From positions 5,542,215 to 5,606,214 of the forward strand of contig JAJHZJ010000008.1 of NCBI GenBank assembly GCA_023548195.1: a stretch of 64,000 nucleotides of DNA, written 5' to 3'. Made by a program: the position numbers and the translations under genes. This stretch comes from Bettongia penicillata ogilbyi. Taxonomy: Eukaryota > Chordata > Mammalia > Diprotodontia > Potoroidae. Below are positions 41,300 to 53,948 of this stretch, piece after piece. The notes beneath the pieces are model-generated. The model did not search any database. It was not told the origin of the DNA and was given only the letters and a program-made list of their open reading frames with translations. Position 1 is the stretch's first letter. Each line of letters starts with the position of its first letter.

Positions 41300-41775
41300 T
41301 TTTCCTTGCATTGCTTCCCTTCTCCTTCCAGATTGTCTTCTTCTGTATTCATTATATTCATTAGTTTTTATAGCAAGTAATATTCTATTACCTTCAGACC
41401 ATAACTTGTTTAGCCCTTCCCCAACCAATGGCATCTACTTCATTTCCAGTTCTTGGCTATTACAAATAATGCTGCTATAAATCTTTTGCTATATACAGAA
41501 CCTTAGTTTTTATCGTTGACCTACTTGAGAGAGGGAAGGTAGTTCTAGCAGTGGAATGTCTGGGTTAGAGGGAATACATTTCCAATTCCTTTCCAGAATG
41601 ATTGGACCCTTTTCACCCCTTTACCAATAAGAGCTCATTATTAGTGTTTTTGGTTTCCCACAGCCCCTCCAGCATTAACTATTATCTTTTATCCTCTTTG
41701 CCAGTTAGGTGGGAGGTGAAACCTTAGAGTTGTATTAGTGTGCGTATCTCTTATTTTTAGTGATTTGGAATACAT
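41300..41775 (-). mobile_element. Older L1 ORF2 3' fragment
   Basis: Antisense ORF2 text, more diverged than the neighbours: TAATATTCTATTACCTTCAGACC, TGCTGCTATAAATC, GCAGTGGAATGTCTGGGTTAG, CCAGAATGATTGGACCC and AGAGTTGTATTAGTGTGCG. Confidence 0.6.
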
Positions 41776-41894
41776 TGTGAGTTCTCCAGAATGTCTAAAG
41801 CAGAAACAAAGCCAGTCTGGCTCCTTACATCCAGAGTCCAGTGAGAACTTTATTATGAAATGAACTATACAGTTCTACCTAGGGTATTGTGGAC

Positions 41895-43020
41895 TATACC
41901 AATCAACCATTTTGATCTGAAAAATTCTTAAAAATTATTGAGAACCCCAAAGAACTTTTACTTTATTTTATTTTTCCCAATTACATGTAAAAACAATTTT
42001 AACATTCTTTTTTTTTTAAATTTGGAGTTTCATATTCTCTCCCCTCCCACTGAGAAGATAAGCAATATGATATAGGTAGGTTATATATGCATAGTCATGC
42101 GAAACACATTTCCATGTAAGTCATGCTGTGAAAGAAAACACAGACAAAAAAAAATCCCAAGAAAAGTAAAATAAAGAAAAAATATCTTCAATCCACCTTC
42201 ATTCAGACTCTGCCAGTTCTTTCTCTGGAGATGACCAGCACCTTTCATCGTAAGTCCTTCAGAAATGTCTTGGATCATTGTATTACAGAAAATAACAAAG
42301 TTATTCACAGAAGATCATTGTACTGGTGTGACTGTGTACGTTGTTTCCCTTGTTCTTCTCATTTCACCTTACATCAATTCATGTAAGTCTAAGTTTTTCT
42401 GAGAGCATCCTGCTCATCGTTTCTTATAACACAATAGTATTTCATCACAGTCATATACAACATCTTGTTCAGTCATTCTCCAGTTGATGGACATCACCTC
42501 AATTTCCAATTCTTTACTACCACTAAAAGAGCTGCTATTATTTTTTTGTCCATATAAGTCCTCCTTTTTGTTTTTTATCTTTCAAAGAGCTTTTTTTTTT
42601 TTTAATGTGGGTTATATTTATTGACATTTACCATGTTAGAAATTAAATCTGATAAATTTAAAATGTTTATTAATTAATTTAAAAATAACAATAATAAACC
42701 ACAACATATTAACCTAAGTAACATTTTAATGAAAAAATTGTAAATAAAAAATAGTTTAGTGGCATTGTTTTATATATTTTTGCAGATCTTTTTATTGTCT
42801 GGCTCAATAGAAAACAACTGGATTCTAATGTGCTCCTTTCAGGATTCATTATGCTGTGATAATACTGTTTTGTTTGAAGTATATGAAGAAAATCTAGCCG
42901 CACACAGATATGTGGTTGGAAAAGGGAAGAGTATTTTAGTAATGTTATAGTATTTTTATGAAAATAGTCTGTGACCTCAGCAACCCCCAAGGTTTTGTGG
43001 ACCACACTTTTGAGAATCAT
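41895..43020. mobile_element. Ancient mammal-wide repeat, split by an L1
   Basis: Left arm GATCTGAAAAATTCTTAAAA, TTGAGAACCCCAAAGAACTTT. Right arm GTGGGTTATATTTATTGACA, CCATGTTAGAAATTAAATCTG, AACAATAATAAACC, TTTAGTGGCATTGTTTTATA, TGTCTGGCTCAATAGAAAAC, GTGGACCACACTTTTGAGAA. I recognise this series from a repeat also present in human DNA, so it predates the marsupial-placental split. I believe it is a DNA transposon, but the class is not certain. Confidence 0.6.
41960..42582 (-). mobile_element. L1 3' end, inserted in the ancient repeat
   Basis: Minus-strand L1 tail (CCAATTACATGTAAAAACAATTTT on plus), C-rich tract, GATAAGCAATATGATATAGG, CATGTAAGTCATGCTGTGAAAG, then ORF2 end text. Direct repeats CAAAGAACTTTT (about 41,948-41,959) and CAAAGAGCTTTT (from 42,583) mark the target site. 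Confidence 0.8.
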
Positions 43021-44984
43021 CAGTATCTGGAAACTTCTAGGTAAAGAAATTATCTCTGGAAAAGCAGGACAACACCTACAAAATTATAATGGGGATAAAT
43101 AGTAAATCAAGAGGCAGTAAATATAGTGAAAATAAAGACTTAGCATGTATAGAGATGAAGCAGAAGACCCTAGTTTAATGTTTTCTGCCTTTGTCGGACA
43201 CCTGACCTGTCTGTGTTCAAAGTAGAGATAGATGTACTTAGAGTAAGTACCCACCTCCCAGGGTAGCTTTGAGAAAGGTATTTTGAAGTCCTTTAGAAAC
43301 ATCAGTTGTTATGACAAAAGTTGGCTGCAGACAGACTTTTTCAAGAATAAATACAATGCATTAAGCTAATGATATGTTTTCCAGTTCCTTGTCCTGTGCC
43401 CATTTCCCTCCATCCTTCCTTTCTATTGCTATTTTGTGCTGTCCTTGCTATTTGTATAAAATCTCTGCTTTCAAGTGCAGTTTTAGTATTTCAATGTCCA
43501 AATCCCCATCTCATTTGAAATCTAGTCACATTAGAAATTACACTTAGGAAATAGAAGTGCTTCTCTTAACAACTGTCTCTACGTTTGAAATTTTTCAAAC
43601 TGAATTCAAGTATTTCTTTATTTTTTAGATTAAAAGGATAAAAGAACCTTAAATTTTTAAACCTTTGGGACATCCTATTATTGTTTACCAGAAAAAAACC
43701 CCCACAGATTTAGAGCAAGAACCAACCTTAGCATTCATCACGTTGGCCACTCCTTTTACAAAGAAAGAAACTGAGGTCCAGAGAGAGAACTGAGACTTGA
43801 AAACAACTCCTTACTCCAAAACCAGAGATCTTTCCACTACACCATATTTCCTAATCTATTTGTGATAGTAACATTTGGAAGCCTGAAAGGCCCCGTGAGG
43901 AATTCCCTATAATACAATAAACATCATTCTTGTAGAAAGTTACCACTTGTTTTCAAATTTAGAAACTGATTTATAGCATCATTATAGGGGAGTGTTTTCT
44001 ATCATATGAAAGAACTGAATTCATTAGTTTGCTGTTACTAATTTGATTATAAAAGCTTGACACTAAGTATTTCCCCCACATTTCCACTCATGTTGTCTCC
44101 ATTTTCAGACATCTCCAGTTCTTGTGGGTCATCACCTTCACTCCCTCCCCACCAAAAAATTGGATACCCCTTGTTCCCCACTACTGTGGGCCTTGATAGG
44201 CCAGCTTTGGTCTTGTTCCATACCACCACAGCACTTTCTGGATTCCTCCAGGCAAGGTACCATGTGTGAACCTTAAAGTGTTTTCTTCCTTTATTAGAAT
44301 TTAATCTCCTTGAGGGCTGAAGGATTGTTAAATACTATTCATGCTTTCTTAATTCAGTGCTCTGAGGCAAGGCACTGGTCACTCTCTCCGGTTTCAGCCC
44401 TGTTTGTTTTCATTAAAATTGCCTTTGTCCATGAGCAAACATCATGTGTTGGAATGACCTCCTAACTTTTAGAAGGGATCCAGTGTATCATCTACCATGG
44501 GGTCTATACCATGGGATCTAACACTATGGTTTCCCTAACTGCAGAATTTGATAATGACTCCTCCTTGCTACAGCTACTGTTGGACTGTTGGGCATTATCC
44601 CTAACATAGTACAAATATTTATAAACAGATTAATAAATTAGATGACATACTGATGACCTCTCCTACTGTTCATCTCTTTCCACGAATATAAATGTTTAAA
44701 TAGATTGACATATTTAAAAAGTTTTATCAATGCTAATTGCTTTTATATCATGTTATTTTCCCATATATTATATAACATTCTGCCTTGCCCCTCTACCATC
44801 TTTTGTAATAAAGAAAAACAGTCAAGTAAAACCAACCTATATAATAATTATACCTGTATAGCTATTCAGTGTTTAGCATCTGTAATCCCCTTATTCTGTT
44901 ATCAAGAGGAGAGGATCTATGCTTCATCACTTTCCCCTAGGGCCAGTAATGATCATTACATTTAATAAGAGTTTTTTTAGAAGT
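43021..44984. other. Intron 1, mostly unassigned
   Basis: Weak MIR-type pieces at 43,235-43,315 (ACCTCCCAGGGTAGCTTTGAG) and 43,700-43,850 (AAGAAACTGAGGTCCAGAGAG). No exon seen. Confidence 0.4.
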
Positions 44985-45375
44985 TGTTTGCACTCACATT
45001 GTTGTAGTCTCTAGTGTTTCCCTGCTTCTGATTTGTTCACTATGTATCAGTTCATACAAGTCTTCCCATGTTTCTTGGGATTACTTGTATTTATAATTTC
45101 TTATAGTTTAATAATATTCCATTATATTGATAAATCACAATTTGTACAACCATTCCTAAAGTGATGGATGCCAATTTGGACTCCAGTTCTTTGCTATCAT
45201 GAGAAATGCTGCTATCAATACTTTAGTGTATATGAAGCTTTCCCCTTTGGCCTCCTTGAGGTATATACCCAATAGTAGGATCACAGGGTCAGAGGGTATA
45301 AGCATGTTAGTAATTTTCCCAGAATAAGTCCACATAGTTCTCTAGATGGTTTGGTATTTTATATAACCCCATCCC
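44985..45375 (-). mobile_element. Older L1 ORF2 3' fragment
   Basis: ATCAGTTCATACAAGTCTTCCC, AATATTCCATTATATTGATA, TGCTGCTATCAATAC, TATACCCAATAGTAGGATC, ATAAGTCCACATAGTTCTCTAGATGG: antisense end of ORF2. Confidence 0.65.
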
Positions 45376-47330
45376 ATAGTCTCTCTGTTAGATGTATTAT
45401 TTTGAGGCAGTATTTGTACTTCTTGCAGAATAGTCTGGTTTATTTCTATTTGAATGCATTCTAAGATAAGAAAGGATAGGAAAGGTCCAATCCACTTATC
45501 TCTTAATGTCTATTACTTCCATTTTATCTCTACCATCTCAGGGACTCCTCCCAAGCACTTTCTGTACATTCCCACAAAGCCATTTGGTGGTAGACTGTCT
45601 TGCATTGGGAAGTTGATTGACATAATTTAGGGAGGTGGATTTTTGCTATTGCAGGTCGATTTCTTGTGGCTGAATTTCTTTAATGCCTTGGAAGTTGTAA
45701 ATGGTGTTTCATGTCTGCGTCTAGAAGAACAAACTCCATATCCAAATCACAGAATTTGGGTTCAAATTCTGATTCTGTTGTGTGATGTTGGGAAACTCAT
45801 TTAGCCTCTCTGGTGTCTGAATTGAATCCTCTGTAAAATAAGAAGGGAGGGGAGTTGTGGGGATTGGGAATAGCTGGGCTAACCCCTTCTGGCTATAAAT
45901 ATTCAGATAAGAGGCCTTGCTTAAAATATACAACTACCCAGTTGCAATGTCCAAACAGCAATAATCTCTTTCAAAATAACTTATAGTTAAGCCTCAAAGT
46001 ACATGGTATGAGTCTTACTTGAATACAATTGCATACTTGAATTCTAAGAAAATAACTCCTTCAGAAAAATTGTTGGTTTAAATTTCAAAGGGCAACTTTT
46101 CTCATTTCCTGATCTAAAAAGACCCAACAACATGGCACCCTATCAGTTGTGTGTCTCTCTGCATGAAGAATTTTCAGCCTATGGATACTTGTCATCCATA
46201 AAACTAAATAAAAAGTTGTCCTGTGTCATTTATAGTTAAAACTATAAAAACACAAACCAGGAATCTGGTTTTTCCAAATCTTGATTAAGCTATGAGACTT
46301 GGACCCCCTGTTCTGGAAATTGTCTCCATTGTAGAAAAGGATAAAAGGGACGGGGACAGTGAAACATCCTAGAAATCTAAGTTGATTTCTTTTTAAGGCA
46401 GAATAAATATATTTGTTTTTCATACTGATGCCTTCACTGGATTGGTTTGCTCTTCATTTTGCTATTATATCTTTATAGCTCTAGTACCTAAAGATATCTG
46501 CCATAAATATTTTTTTGGGGGGGAGGTTGGTCCAGACTTGTGATTTTATCAATATAGAAAATTCCCAATGTAGAAATTCCTTCTATCGGGCTGTTTGAGT
46601 GAACAATTTGGCTTTAATTTGTAGTTTTAGAGAGGTGTCTAGAGCACTGAGACATTAGGGAATTTAGCTACATAGCTAGAATGGGTCAGAAAAAGATCAG
46701 AAACCCAGGTCTTCCTGGCTCCAAGTTCATCACTACTAAACCATGCTACCCATAGTAAAGAATTTATCATTGTGTTTTGGTTTGAATTGAAGTAATTTCC
46801 TGCCTACCCCCCAACCCCAAATCATTTAATTTTATAAAAATACAGAAGTCATGTTTTTTTTGGACTGGACCACAGTGACATGTTTTTAAAATAAATTTTC
46901 ATTTTTCAGTTACCAAACATTAAAAAAATTATTTTTTATTCTGAATATAATAAACACAGAAATGAGCGTTTCCATGTACAAAGTAGAACTACAAATCTCC
47001 ATTACATATTGCTTGCTTTTCTTTTCAAATCTATAATATTTTTACATATAATTTTCAAGACTGTCTTGCTTATCTGTGGGAAATAGTAATTTCTTAGGAC
47101 TCATTCTCAATGTAGAAAAAGTGTTAGTTTAAAATGTTCTTTGTGACAGCTTTCATGCTGACCCTGGCTGTTAAATTATTAATATTTTAGTGTTTTTTCT
47201 GCTATCATAACTCAAGTTCTTTATGTCAGATAAGGATTAGTTGAAAGAAATAAGAGTGTTTAGTTTGGGGAACAGAAAATATAGAAAGACATAATAGCTT
47301 TTTTGTGTCTGAAGAATGGTCACATGGAGG
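45376..47330. other. Intron 1, mostly unassigned
   Basis: MIR-type pieces at 45,735-45,870 (+, GGGTTCAAATTCTGATTCTG) and 46,640-46,740 (-, AAACCCAGGTCTTCCTGGC). Nothing else recognised. Confidence 0.4.
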
Positions 47331-47339
47331 ACATTCTGT

Positions 47340-47545
47340 GTGTCTCAGAACCAGGACTTGTACAGAGGAATGTTTCGGTCCATTATAAAGATGACTTTCC
47401 ATTTTTCAGAATGATCCCTACGACTAGAAGTATTCAAGGGAAGGCTTGTCCTTGTCAAGGACAAGGTTTGGTGATTCAATAGGAGGTTGGAGGAGATGAC
47501 CTTTAAAGTTCCTTGTAACTCCAAGATTTTAGGAATCTATCTATC
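47340..47545 (+). mobile_element. CR1/L3-type LINE 3' end, sense
   Basis: AAGTATTCAAGGGAAGGCTTG, GGAGATGACCTTTAAAGTTCC, TTGTAACTCCAAGATTTTAGGAATCTAT: the sense 3' end whose antisense is seen at 20.36 kb. Confidence 0.6.
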
Positions 47546-47729
47546 AAAACTCCCTTTCAAGTTTTCTTAGTGACTTTTTAATTTTACAGAAAAAGAAAAA
47601 AAAATATGGTTTCCTTAGTTTTTGACTTTGTTTCTGAATAAGTCCTTTTCTTCCTGTTTGTTGTTAAGCTGTTTAGTTCATAATTGACAGTTTTAAAAAG
47701 AGAGATACGTATTAAAAATCGTAAGATAG

Positions 47730-48010
47730 CAGTGTAAGAAGGGAGCTAAGTCACCTAATCCAACCTCCTTATTTCACAGATGAGGAAAATAAATCCTAGA
47801 GTCTTGTCTAAATGACTTGCCTAATATTACATGGGTAGGAAGTAGATTGTAGGTTACTTGAAAGCAGGGACTGTTTTTGTCTTTTTTTGTATCCCCAGCA
47901 CTTAGCAAAATACTTTGCATGCTTGTCATAGGAGCTTAATGAATGTTTGTTGAGTTGGCTTGCAAAGCTAGGATTTGAACACAAATCTTTGGACGCCAAA
48001 TCCATGGCCA
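47730..48010 (-). repeat. MIR-type SINE holding an L2/MIR-like 3' end
   Basis: Antisense SINE parts (CCTTATTTCACAGATGAGG; GCTAGGATTTGAACACAAATC) surround GGGACTGTTTTTGTCTTTTTTTGTATCCCCAGCACTTAG, GAGCTTAATGAATGTTTGTTGA, an L2-type 3' end. Confidence 0.65.
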
Positions 48011-49025
48011 TTTGTACTGCACCAAATGGCTTTCTAGTGTTTGTCATATGACTCCGTAGACATTGACGGTATTTTGAAATATGAAGTCACATGACATTGA
48101 CTTACATGGTTAGCATTCATTAAAAGATATTCTGTGGCTTATTTTATTTTTTTAAATCAGGGGAAGGATTTTTGCTTGTGAACTGTGATATCTGGATAGT
48201 TCATGTAGTTCCCATAAAAGAGATGGCAAGCGCTGTCTCTGATTGGCCTGTACTCATGAGAAGTAACATGGTCAGCAATATCAGACTTAAATACAATGAA
48301 CATTGAGTGCCACATGTGCATGTGGCTGGGTTCCAGGTAGTTCCTGGTTGCGCAGCTGCTAATGGTACAAGAGTACTCAGGCTTTATGCATGCATTTTCT
48401 TTGAATATTGTCTCCCCAAGAGAGGATGCCTTTAGCTAGCTATTAGGCAAACAAAGGAGATCTTAATTTGACATGGCAGTAGATTCCAAGCTGATGTTAT
48501 TTAGGAGCAGAACAGAAAGCTGATAAGCACAAAGCTTTTTCTTGATAAGTGATATATACTGAGATGGAGGGGGAGGCTTTTAAGTTGTGCCCTGTATTTG
48601 GAAAGCCACAATGCAAGGACAACTCTTTTTTCCCTTTCACATAAATTCTCATTTAGCTTATATGTCAAATCCTTTATAGATTTTTTTCTTCAAAGTTTCA
48701 CAGGTTTTTGTAATAGAATGTTGACCGTAGAATCAAGATACAAAATTATCTGAGCAGGTTAGAACTTGGGGCTGAAAGCATCAAGATTCAGTTTTACAGG
48801 ACTGAATGGAAAGTCTTACATTTATCTTCGAAAGATCTTCTTAGCCAGGCACAGGATGAGGGAAGCTTGGGGTAGCCCCTCCCAAGAGGACATCATTCTC
48901 TGAAACAACATCCTCCCTGCCTCCACTCTTTCCCTACCTTTTTGGATTGTCCCCTAGGCTTCTGGGCCATTCCCTCTCTCCCCCAGTTAAGTCATTCACA
49001 GGCACAGTTAGCCTACCTATGGCTC
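48011..49025. other. Intron 1, apparently single-copy
   Basis: No repeat recognised. The middle (48,170-48,600) is less AT-rich than its surroundings and holds two TGATAAG (GATA-type) motifs at 48,521 and 48,543. It might be regulatory, but sequence alone does not show it. Confidence 0.3.
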
Positions 49026-49029
49026 TAGA

Positions 49030-49197
49030 GTGGTATGGTAAAAAGAAAGTGGACCTAGTTTCAAATCCTACTTATGTCATTAACTATCTATGTGATTTAG
49101 GGGGTATCACTTCAACTCCGTGGACCTTAGTTTCCTTATCTGTAAGAGCAAAGAGTTGAAAAGTTCCTTCCAGCTCTACATCTATGACTTTGTGATA
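49030..49197 (+). repeat. MIR-type SINE
   Basis: GGTATGGTAAAAAGAAAG, CTAGTTTCAAATCCTACTTATG, TTAGTTTCCTTATCTGTAAGAG and TTCCTTCCAGCTCTACATCTATGA. Confidence 0.75.
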
Positions 49198-49213
49198 GGA
49201 TCTGGAGAGGAGA

Positions 49214-49214
<1 letters not shown>

Positions 49215-49253
<39 letters not shown>

Positions 49254-49275
49254 CAGAGAGACAGAGAGAGAGAAG
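49215..49275. repeat. (GA)n microsatellite
   Basis: Uninterrupted GA to 49,244, then GACAGAGA variants. Confidence 0.95.
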
Positions 49276-49339
49276 AGAGTATGACTGAAGTTGTGTGAAC
49301 CTGGGAGACCGGTAGGATGGTAGTACCTCTTCCCAGTAG

Positions 49340-51650
49340 AAACAGAGAAGTTTAATTCAACAAGAACTTATTAAGTCTGAATTCCTTTAGGAATAACAAG
49401 TTGCTTGCTATGAGACAGGTAGTTTTCAACACAGGGAATACAGAGATACAACCAAAATAGTTCCTGCCTTCAAGGAGTTTTTAATTTATGGGTAGCAAAC
49501 ATCACATACACAGATAATTGTATATAAAATATTTACAAAGTAATCAATCAGTCTTCAGGCATTTAATAAATATCTACTAGGGATCAGACACTGTTCTACA
49601 CTGGGGATACACATGTATGAATGAATGAAACAATCCCTACTTTCAGGGATTTCTAATGGGGGAATACATATTATTTCAGTGGAGGGGACCATGAAAAACT
49701 GGGAGAGCCTGGAAAAGTAGAAATGGATCTTAGATACAGCCTTTGCAAAGGGTCAGAGAGCAGAGATGAAATGTCATAATGAGAAACAACATGGGAGCCA
49801 AGTTGGCTGGAACATTGAGTGCCTGAGTGTGGAGTAATGTGAAATCATTCTGGAAAGAAAGATTGGGGGTGGGACTTTAAATACCAAGCAGAAGAATTTG
49901 TATTTTATCCTGGGGACCACAGGGCCCAAGTAAAGCTTCTTCAACTGAAGAGTGACATGATCTCATCTAGGCTTGAGGATTTCAATTTGGTGAAACTGTA
50001 TGGAAGATGGTTTGGAGAGGAGAGAGGCTATATACAGACACATTAGGAAATTATTGCAATAATTCAGGCAAGAGATGATAAAAGTCTGAATTTGTGGAAG
50101 AGAATGTACAATGTATACAATACTTAGCAATTGATTGGATATGAAGGATGGGAAAAGTGAGGAGTGAAGGATGATTATGAGTTTGTGAACCTGGGAACTA
50201 GAAGGAGGATGGTGGTGCCCTTAACAGAACTAAGACAAGAGAGGCGTAATTTAGGGAGAAAGATAATCAATTCCACTTTGGATATATTGAGTTTGAGTTC
50301 CCGATGGAACATTGAGGTAGAGGTATCCAGTTGATATTTGGAAGTGTGAGACTAGATATTGGGAAAGAGATTTGGGGTGGTGGATTTTTGGATTTAGGAG
50401 TCATCTGCATACAAGTGATCATTGAACCCCTAGGAGCTTGTGAGATTAAAGAAAAGAAAGACTTAGAGAGACAGCTGAAGGTTACTTATGTATGATGATC
50501 TAGAAAAGGAGACAGAGCAGTCAAACAGTTGGAAAGTGAAACAGGAGAAAGCCAAGGGCAGTGAGAGTGTCAAAAACTACAGACAAGTCAAAGACAGTGG
50601 TCACTGCAGAAAGACAATGGAAGAGAATTTGGCAGTAAAGAAGTCCTTGGTGGGATTGGAGAAAGCCATTTTAGTCAAGTAATGGTATCAGAAACCAAAC
50701 TGGGTGAAGAAGATGAGAACAGCAAGAACAAATAGCTCTTCTTAGCAGATTGTTAGCAGGTGTAATATAGGATGGCAAGGTCAACTAAAAATTTTTTAAA
50801 GGGTGGTAGAGACTTTAATAAATTTGTAGGCAATATAGGTACCAGTAGAAAGGAGGAAGTTGAAGGTAAGGGAGGGAGGAAATGATTATTGGAGCAAGAG
50901 AGGAGAGGGGATGAGATCAAGCCTTGACAAAGAAAAGAATCATTTCTTCCTCAGATATTAGATTAAAGGAAGAGAGAACAGGTGAAGATAGATAAGGAAG
51001 CTCATGATGAATGGCTTTAATTATTTCAAAAATTAAAGTAAGAGATTGTATCTATTGAGAAAGAAAGGGTGGAAGTTATATGGTAAGGACACTGGGTCCT
51101 TGAGGAGAGAAAAGTTGTGGAAAAATCACTGAGGGGATAAGAGAGTGAGTCAATTAAGGAAGAATAAAAGGATTTCTATGACCCAATTCAGGTTAGAGAA
51201 CATGAAGTTATAGTTGAACATCACAGTTCTATGACTTTATCCAGGGAAGTGAAAGTAGAGAAGGTGGATGTAAGGAGTGATCCAAGGTGGAGGACTGACT
51301 GGACATGGACAAGGGACTCAAGAATGGAGGATGGTGTGTAGTTGACCTTTCAACTATTGGGTCAAGATTGTAAAGAGGACAGGGGGTAATGCATTGGGAA
51401 AATGGCAAGAGAGAGAAATTAATGGCAACAATGAGGATGAAGAATGAATTTCAGAAGAGTTAAATAGATAGAAAAGGAAAGACAAGAAATTATGATTGGT
51501 AAAGGGAATTTCAGAGTTTAAGACTGAACTTAGCACTGTTATTCTTGAAGATAAGATCTAGCATATGATCACCCTTTGGGTGGCTGTGGTAGAGTGAAGC
51601 TGTCTTTTTAACTGCCACTCAATAGTCATAATCATCTCTGTGATTTTGGG
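49340..51650 (+). repeat. Long ancient dispersed repeat, class unassigned
   Basis: Two starts of the 'tactatgtgccaggcact' type series (49,345-49,500 and 49,552-49,670), then a long run: TTGTATTTTATCCTGGGGACC, GAGTGACATGATCTCATCT, TTATTGCAATAATTCAGGCAAGAG, GATTGGATATGAAGGATGG, TTGAGTTTGAGTTCCCGATGG, GAGACTAGATATTGGG, GGATTTAGGAGTCATCTGCA and GGATTGGAGAAAGCC. The first ~1.3 kb match a repeat series I know from other mammals, including human; the class (LINE 3' region or DNA element) I cannot settle. The last ~1 kb is assigned by continuity only. Confidence 0.5.
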
Positions 51651-51774
51651 AGAGTAAAGATGCTAGTCAAGAGTGTTGCGGTTGGTGAGTTGGGAGTCCA
51701 GGATGTTTCAGGGAGTATCCACCTGACTACAGAAGTCCCCAAGTATGAAGATGGGGATTGGAGAGGAGAGAATA

Positions 51775-52205
51775 AATAGATTGTGGTATATTAATGTAAT
51801 GGATACCATTGTGCTATAAGAAATGGATGAAGGGAATATTTTTGGAGAATCCTGAGAAGACTTTTATGAACTGATATGGAATGAAGTGAGTAGAACAAGG
51901 AGAAAAGTTCATATAGTCACATTTTTTAAATGACAGACTTTGAAAGACCTGAGAACTCTGACTCATATAATGATCAACCATGATTCCAAAGGAGTGGTAA
52001 TAAAGGATGCTACCTATTTCCTGATGCAGAAACAATGGACTAAATATGCAGAATGAGACATATTTTTTTTTTTTTGGTACATGACCAACATGGAAATGTC
52101 TTTTGTTTGACCATGCGTATTTATTATGAGTTTTGTTTTTTCCTTTTCTTCCCCATTGGGGGTGGGGGAGAAAGGAGGGAGAGAAAATAAATACTTGTTA
52201 ATTGA
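51775..52205 (+). mobile_element. L1 3' end, 5'-truncated
   Basis: Starts in the ORF2 tail (TGGATACCATTGTGCTATAAG; GAACTGATATGGAATGAAGTGAG), then 3' UTR (ACATGACCAACATGGAAATG, ATTTATTATGAGTTTTG, GGGGAGAAAGGAGGGAG) and AAATAAATACTTGTTAATTG. Confidence 0.8.
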
Positions 52206-53150
52206 AAAAACTTTAAAAATAAGAAGTTTTATTTTTAAAGGCTCAGATCCTGAGCCAGGTTCTGAAATGCTTGAGGATGAGTGGCGTATAACCTTTATGT
52301 GGTTCAGAACTAGGACCAGTGGGTGGAAGTCAGCAGATATCTGGAGAGAGTGATATAGAAGAGTCAGAGGGGCTGCAAGGAAAATAAACTGCTGATCGAT
52401 GGTGGTAGAGGGAAAATACAGAAGTGAGGGAGGGCAGCAGAGAACCGGAAGAGTCCTCCTCCTGACTTAGTGTTATCTAAGGGATAGGGTAGCTACCTAC
52501 ACTGAAGAGAATGTCTAGAGAATGTTTGTATGTTCTGGAGAGATCCAAGTTTCTGTAAGTGCTCAAAGATAGAGTGCAAGATGATTGCGCCTAGAAACGG
52601 CGTTTATCGACAATGGAGCAGCAGCTTCACCGAGGCAGTAGTATGGCGTGAGATTGACCGAACAGTGATTCAGAAAGCAGCAGATGAAAAAGGGTTTTGT
52701 TTTTGTTTGTTTTAAATCTAATCAGACAGTTGTTCTGAATATGAACCCCTGGGTCTTGAATTTCCATTGCTTGCTACATGTATGATCTTGGGCAAGTCAC
52801 TTTGAAAATGAGTAAAATGAAGGACTTGTACTTGTAATCTCTAAGGTCCTATTTAGCCCTAAATCTTATTATTCTTTTTATTAGTCCTTTATGGTGTTTG
52901 GGGAAACCCCGCACCGATGTTCAGTTGTCTGTGGAATATTGGTTGGGATTAGGGACAAGGCTTAAGAACCATGTTCTACAAGAGGTCTTTCCTGTTTCAT
53001 CTAATGCTAGGGTCTTCCTGCCTGAGTTTACCTTGTATGTACTTTGCATGTATCTTTTATATGTCTTTATATGTACCCGTTGTCTTCCCCCTTAGAATAG
53101 ATTCCTTGAGTTTGGGGGATATTTTGCTTTATTTTTGTACCATTTAATCC
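52206..53150. other. Intron 1, mostly unassigned
   Basis: A MIR-type piece lies at 52,730-52,870 (GATCTTGGGCAAGTCACTTTG; CTCTAAGGTCCTATTTAGCC). At 52,580-52,680 a slightly GC-richer patch has no clear identity. Confidence 0.4.
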
Positions 53151-53154
53151 CTCA

Positions 53155-53280
53155 CAGGCTCAATTTTGTCATCTGTAAAATGAGGTTAATAATACCTGTA
53201 GTACTTACAGTGTTGTTGGGAGCTTAACAGAGCACTTGACACAGTAGGCATTTAATAAATGCTTATAGATTGATTGAATA
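53155..53280 (+). repeat. MIR/L2-type 3' end
   Basis: TCATCTGTAAAATGAGGTTAATAATACC, then CACAGTAGGCATTTAATAAATGC. Confidence 0.7.
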
Positions 53281-53934
53281 TGGTAACCTATTGAGTTGGG
53301 TTCTCCTAGATGACAATCTGGAACTGGCAGGAGGAATTGTCTTTTATTTTCATGCTCTGAGATTTGTTTCAGTAGTCCTAGGTGTGGGCATAGGGCTAGG
53401 AAGTTCAGACAGAAATGAAACTTTCTCTATACATCATTGATTTCTGGGGAGAAGAGTTTCCAGAGTCTACTGCCCCATATACTTAACTGTTTTCAATGCA
53501 GGAAATGCTCAAAGCAGTGGGGAACTGTCCACAGCTGAAGCTTATGCAGAAGATCCAAAAAATGGAGGCAAAACTTTGAGGAAACCAAAGTGCCCTAGTC
53601 TGGGCATCTCTCTAAGATTATAAATTGCAGAATGTGCTGATCTGCATTGTTGTGATGTGGGATGTTTCCTTATCTGGAATACCTTATATTACTGAAAACT
53701 CAAGTTTGGTCGTTAATTCTATGCCTGTCTTGCCATCAGTCAATCAGTTAACTAGCATTTATCGAGCTCCAATCATGTGCCCAATCATGTTCTTTTGTCT
53801 GATGCCCCTTTGTTATCCACCCATATTTCTTTACTTTGGACATGCCTTATTCCTCTGCTCCCTACCTGTTCGATTCTGTATGCTAACTAATCCTTTGCCC
53901 ACGTATAACTTCCATCTTGCTTCTGGCTCTTCAC
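53281..53934. other. Intron 1, apparently single-copy
   Basis: Nothing recognised apart from a short ancient-repeat scrap at 53,740-53,785 (CAATCAGTTAACTAGCATTTATCG). Confidence 0.4.
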
Positions 53935-53948
53935 TACCACAGCCAGCA

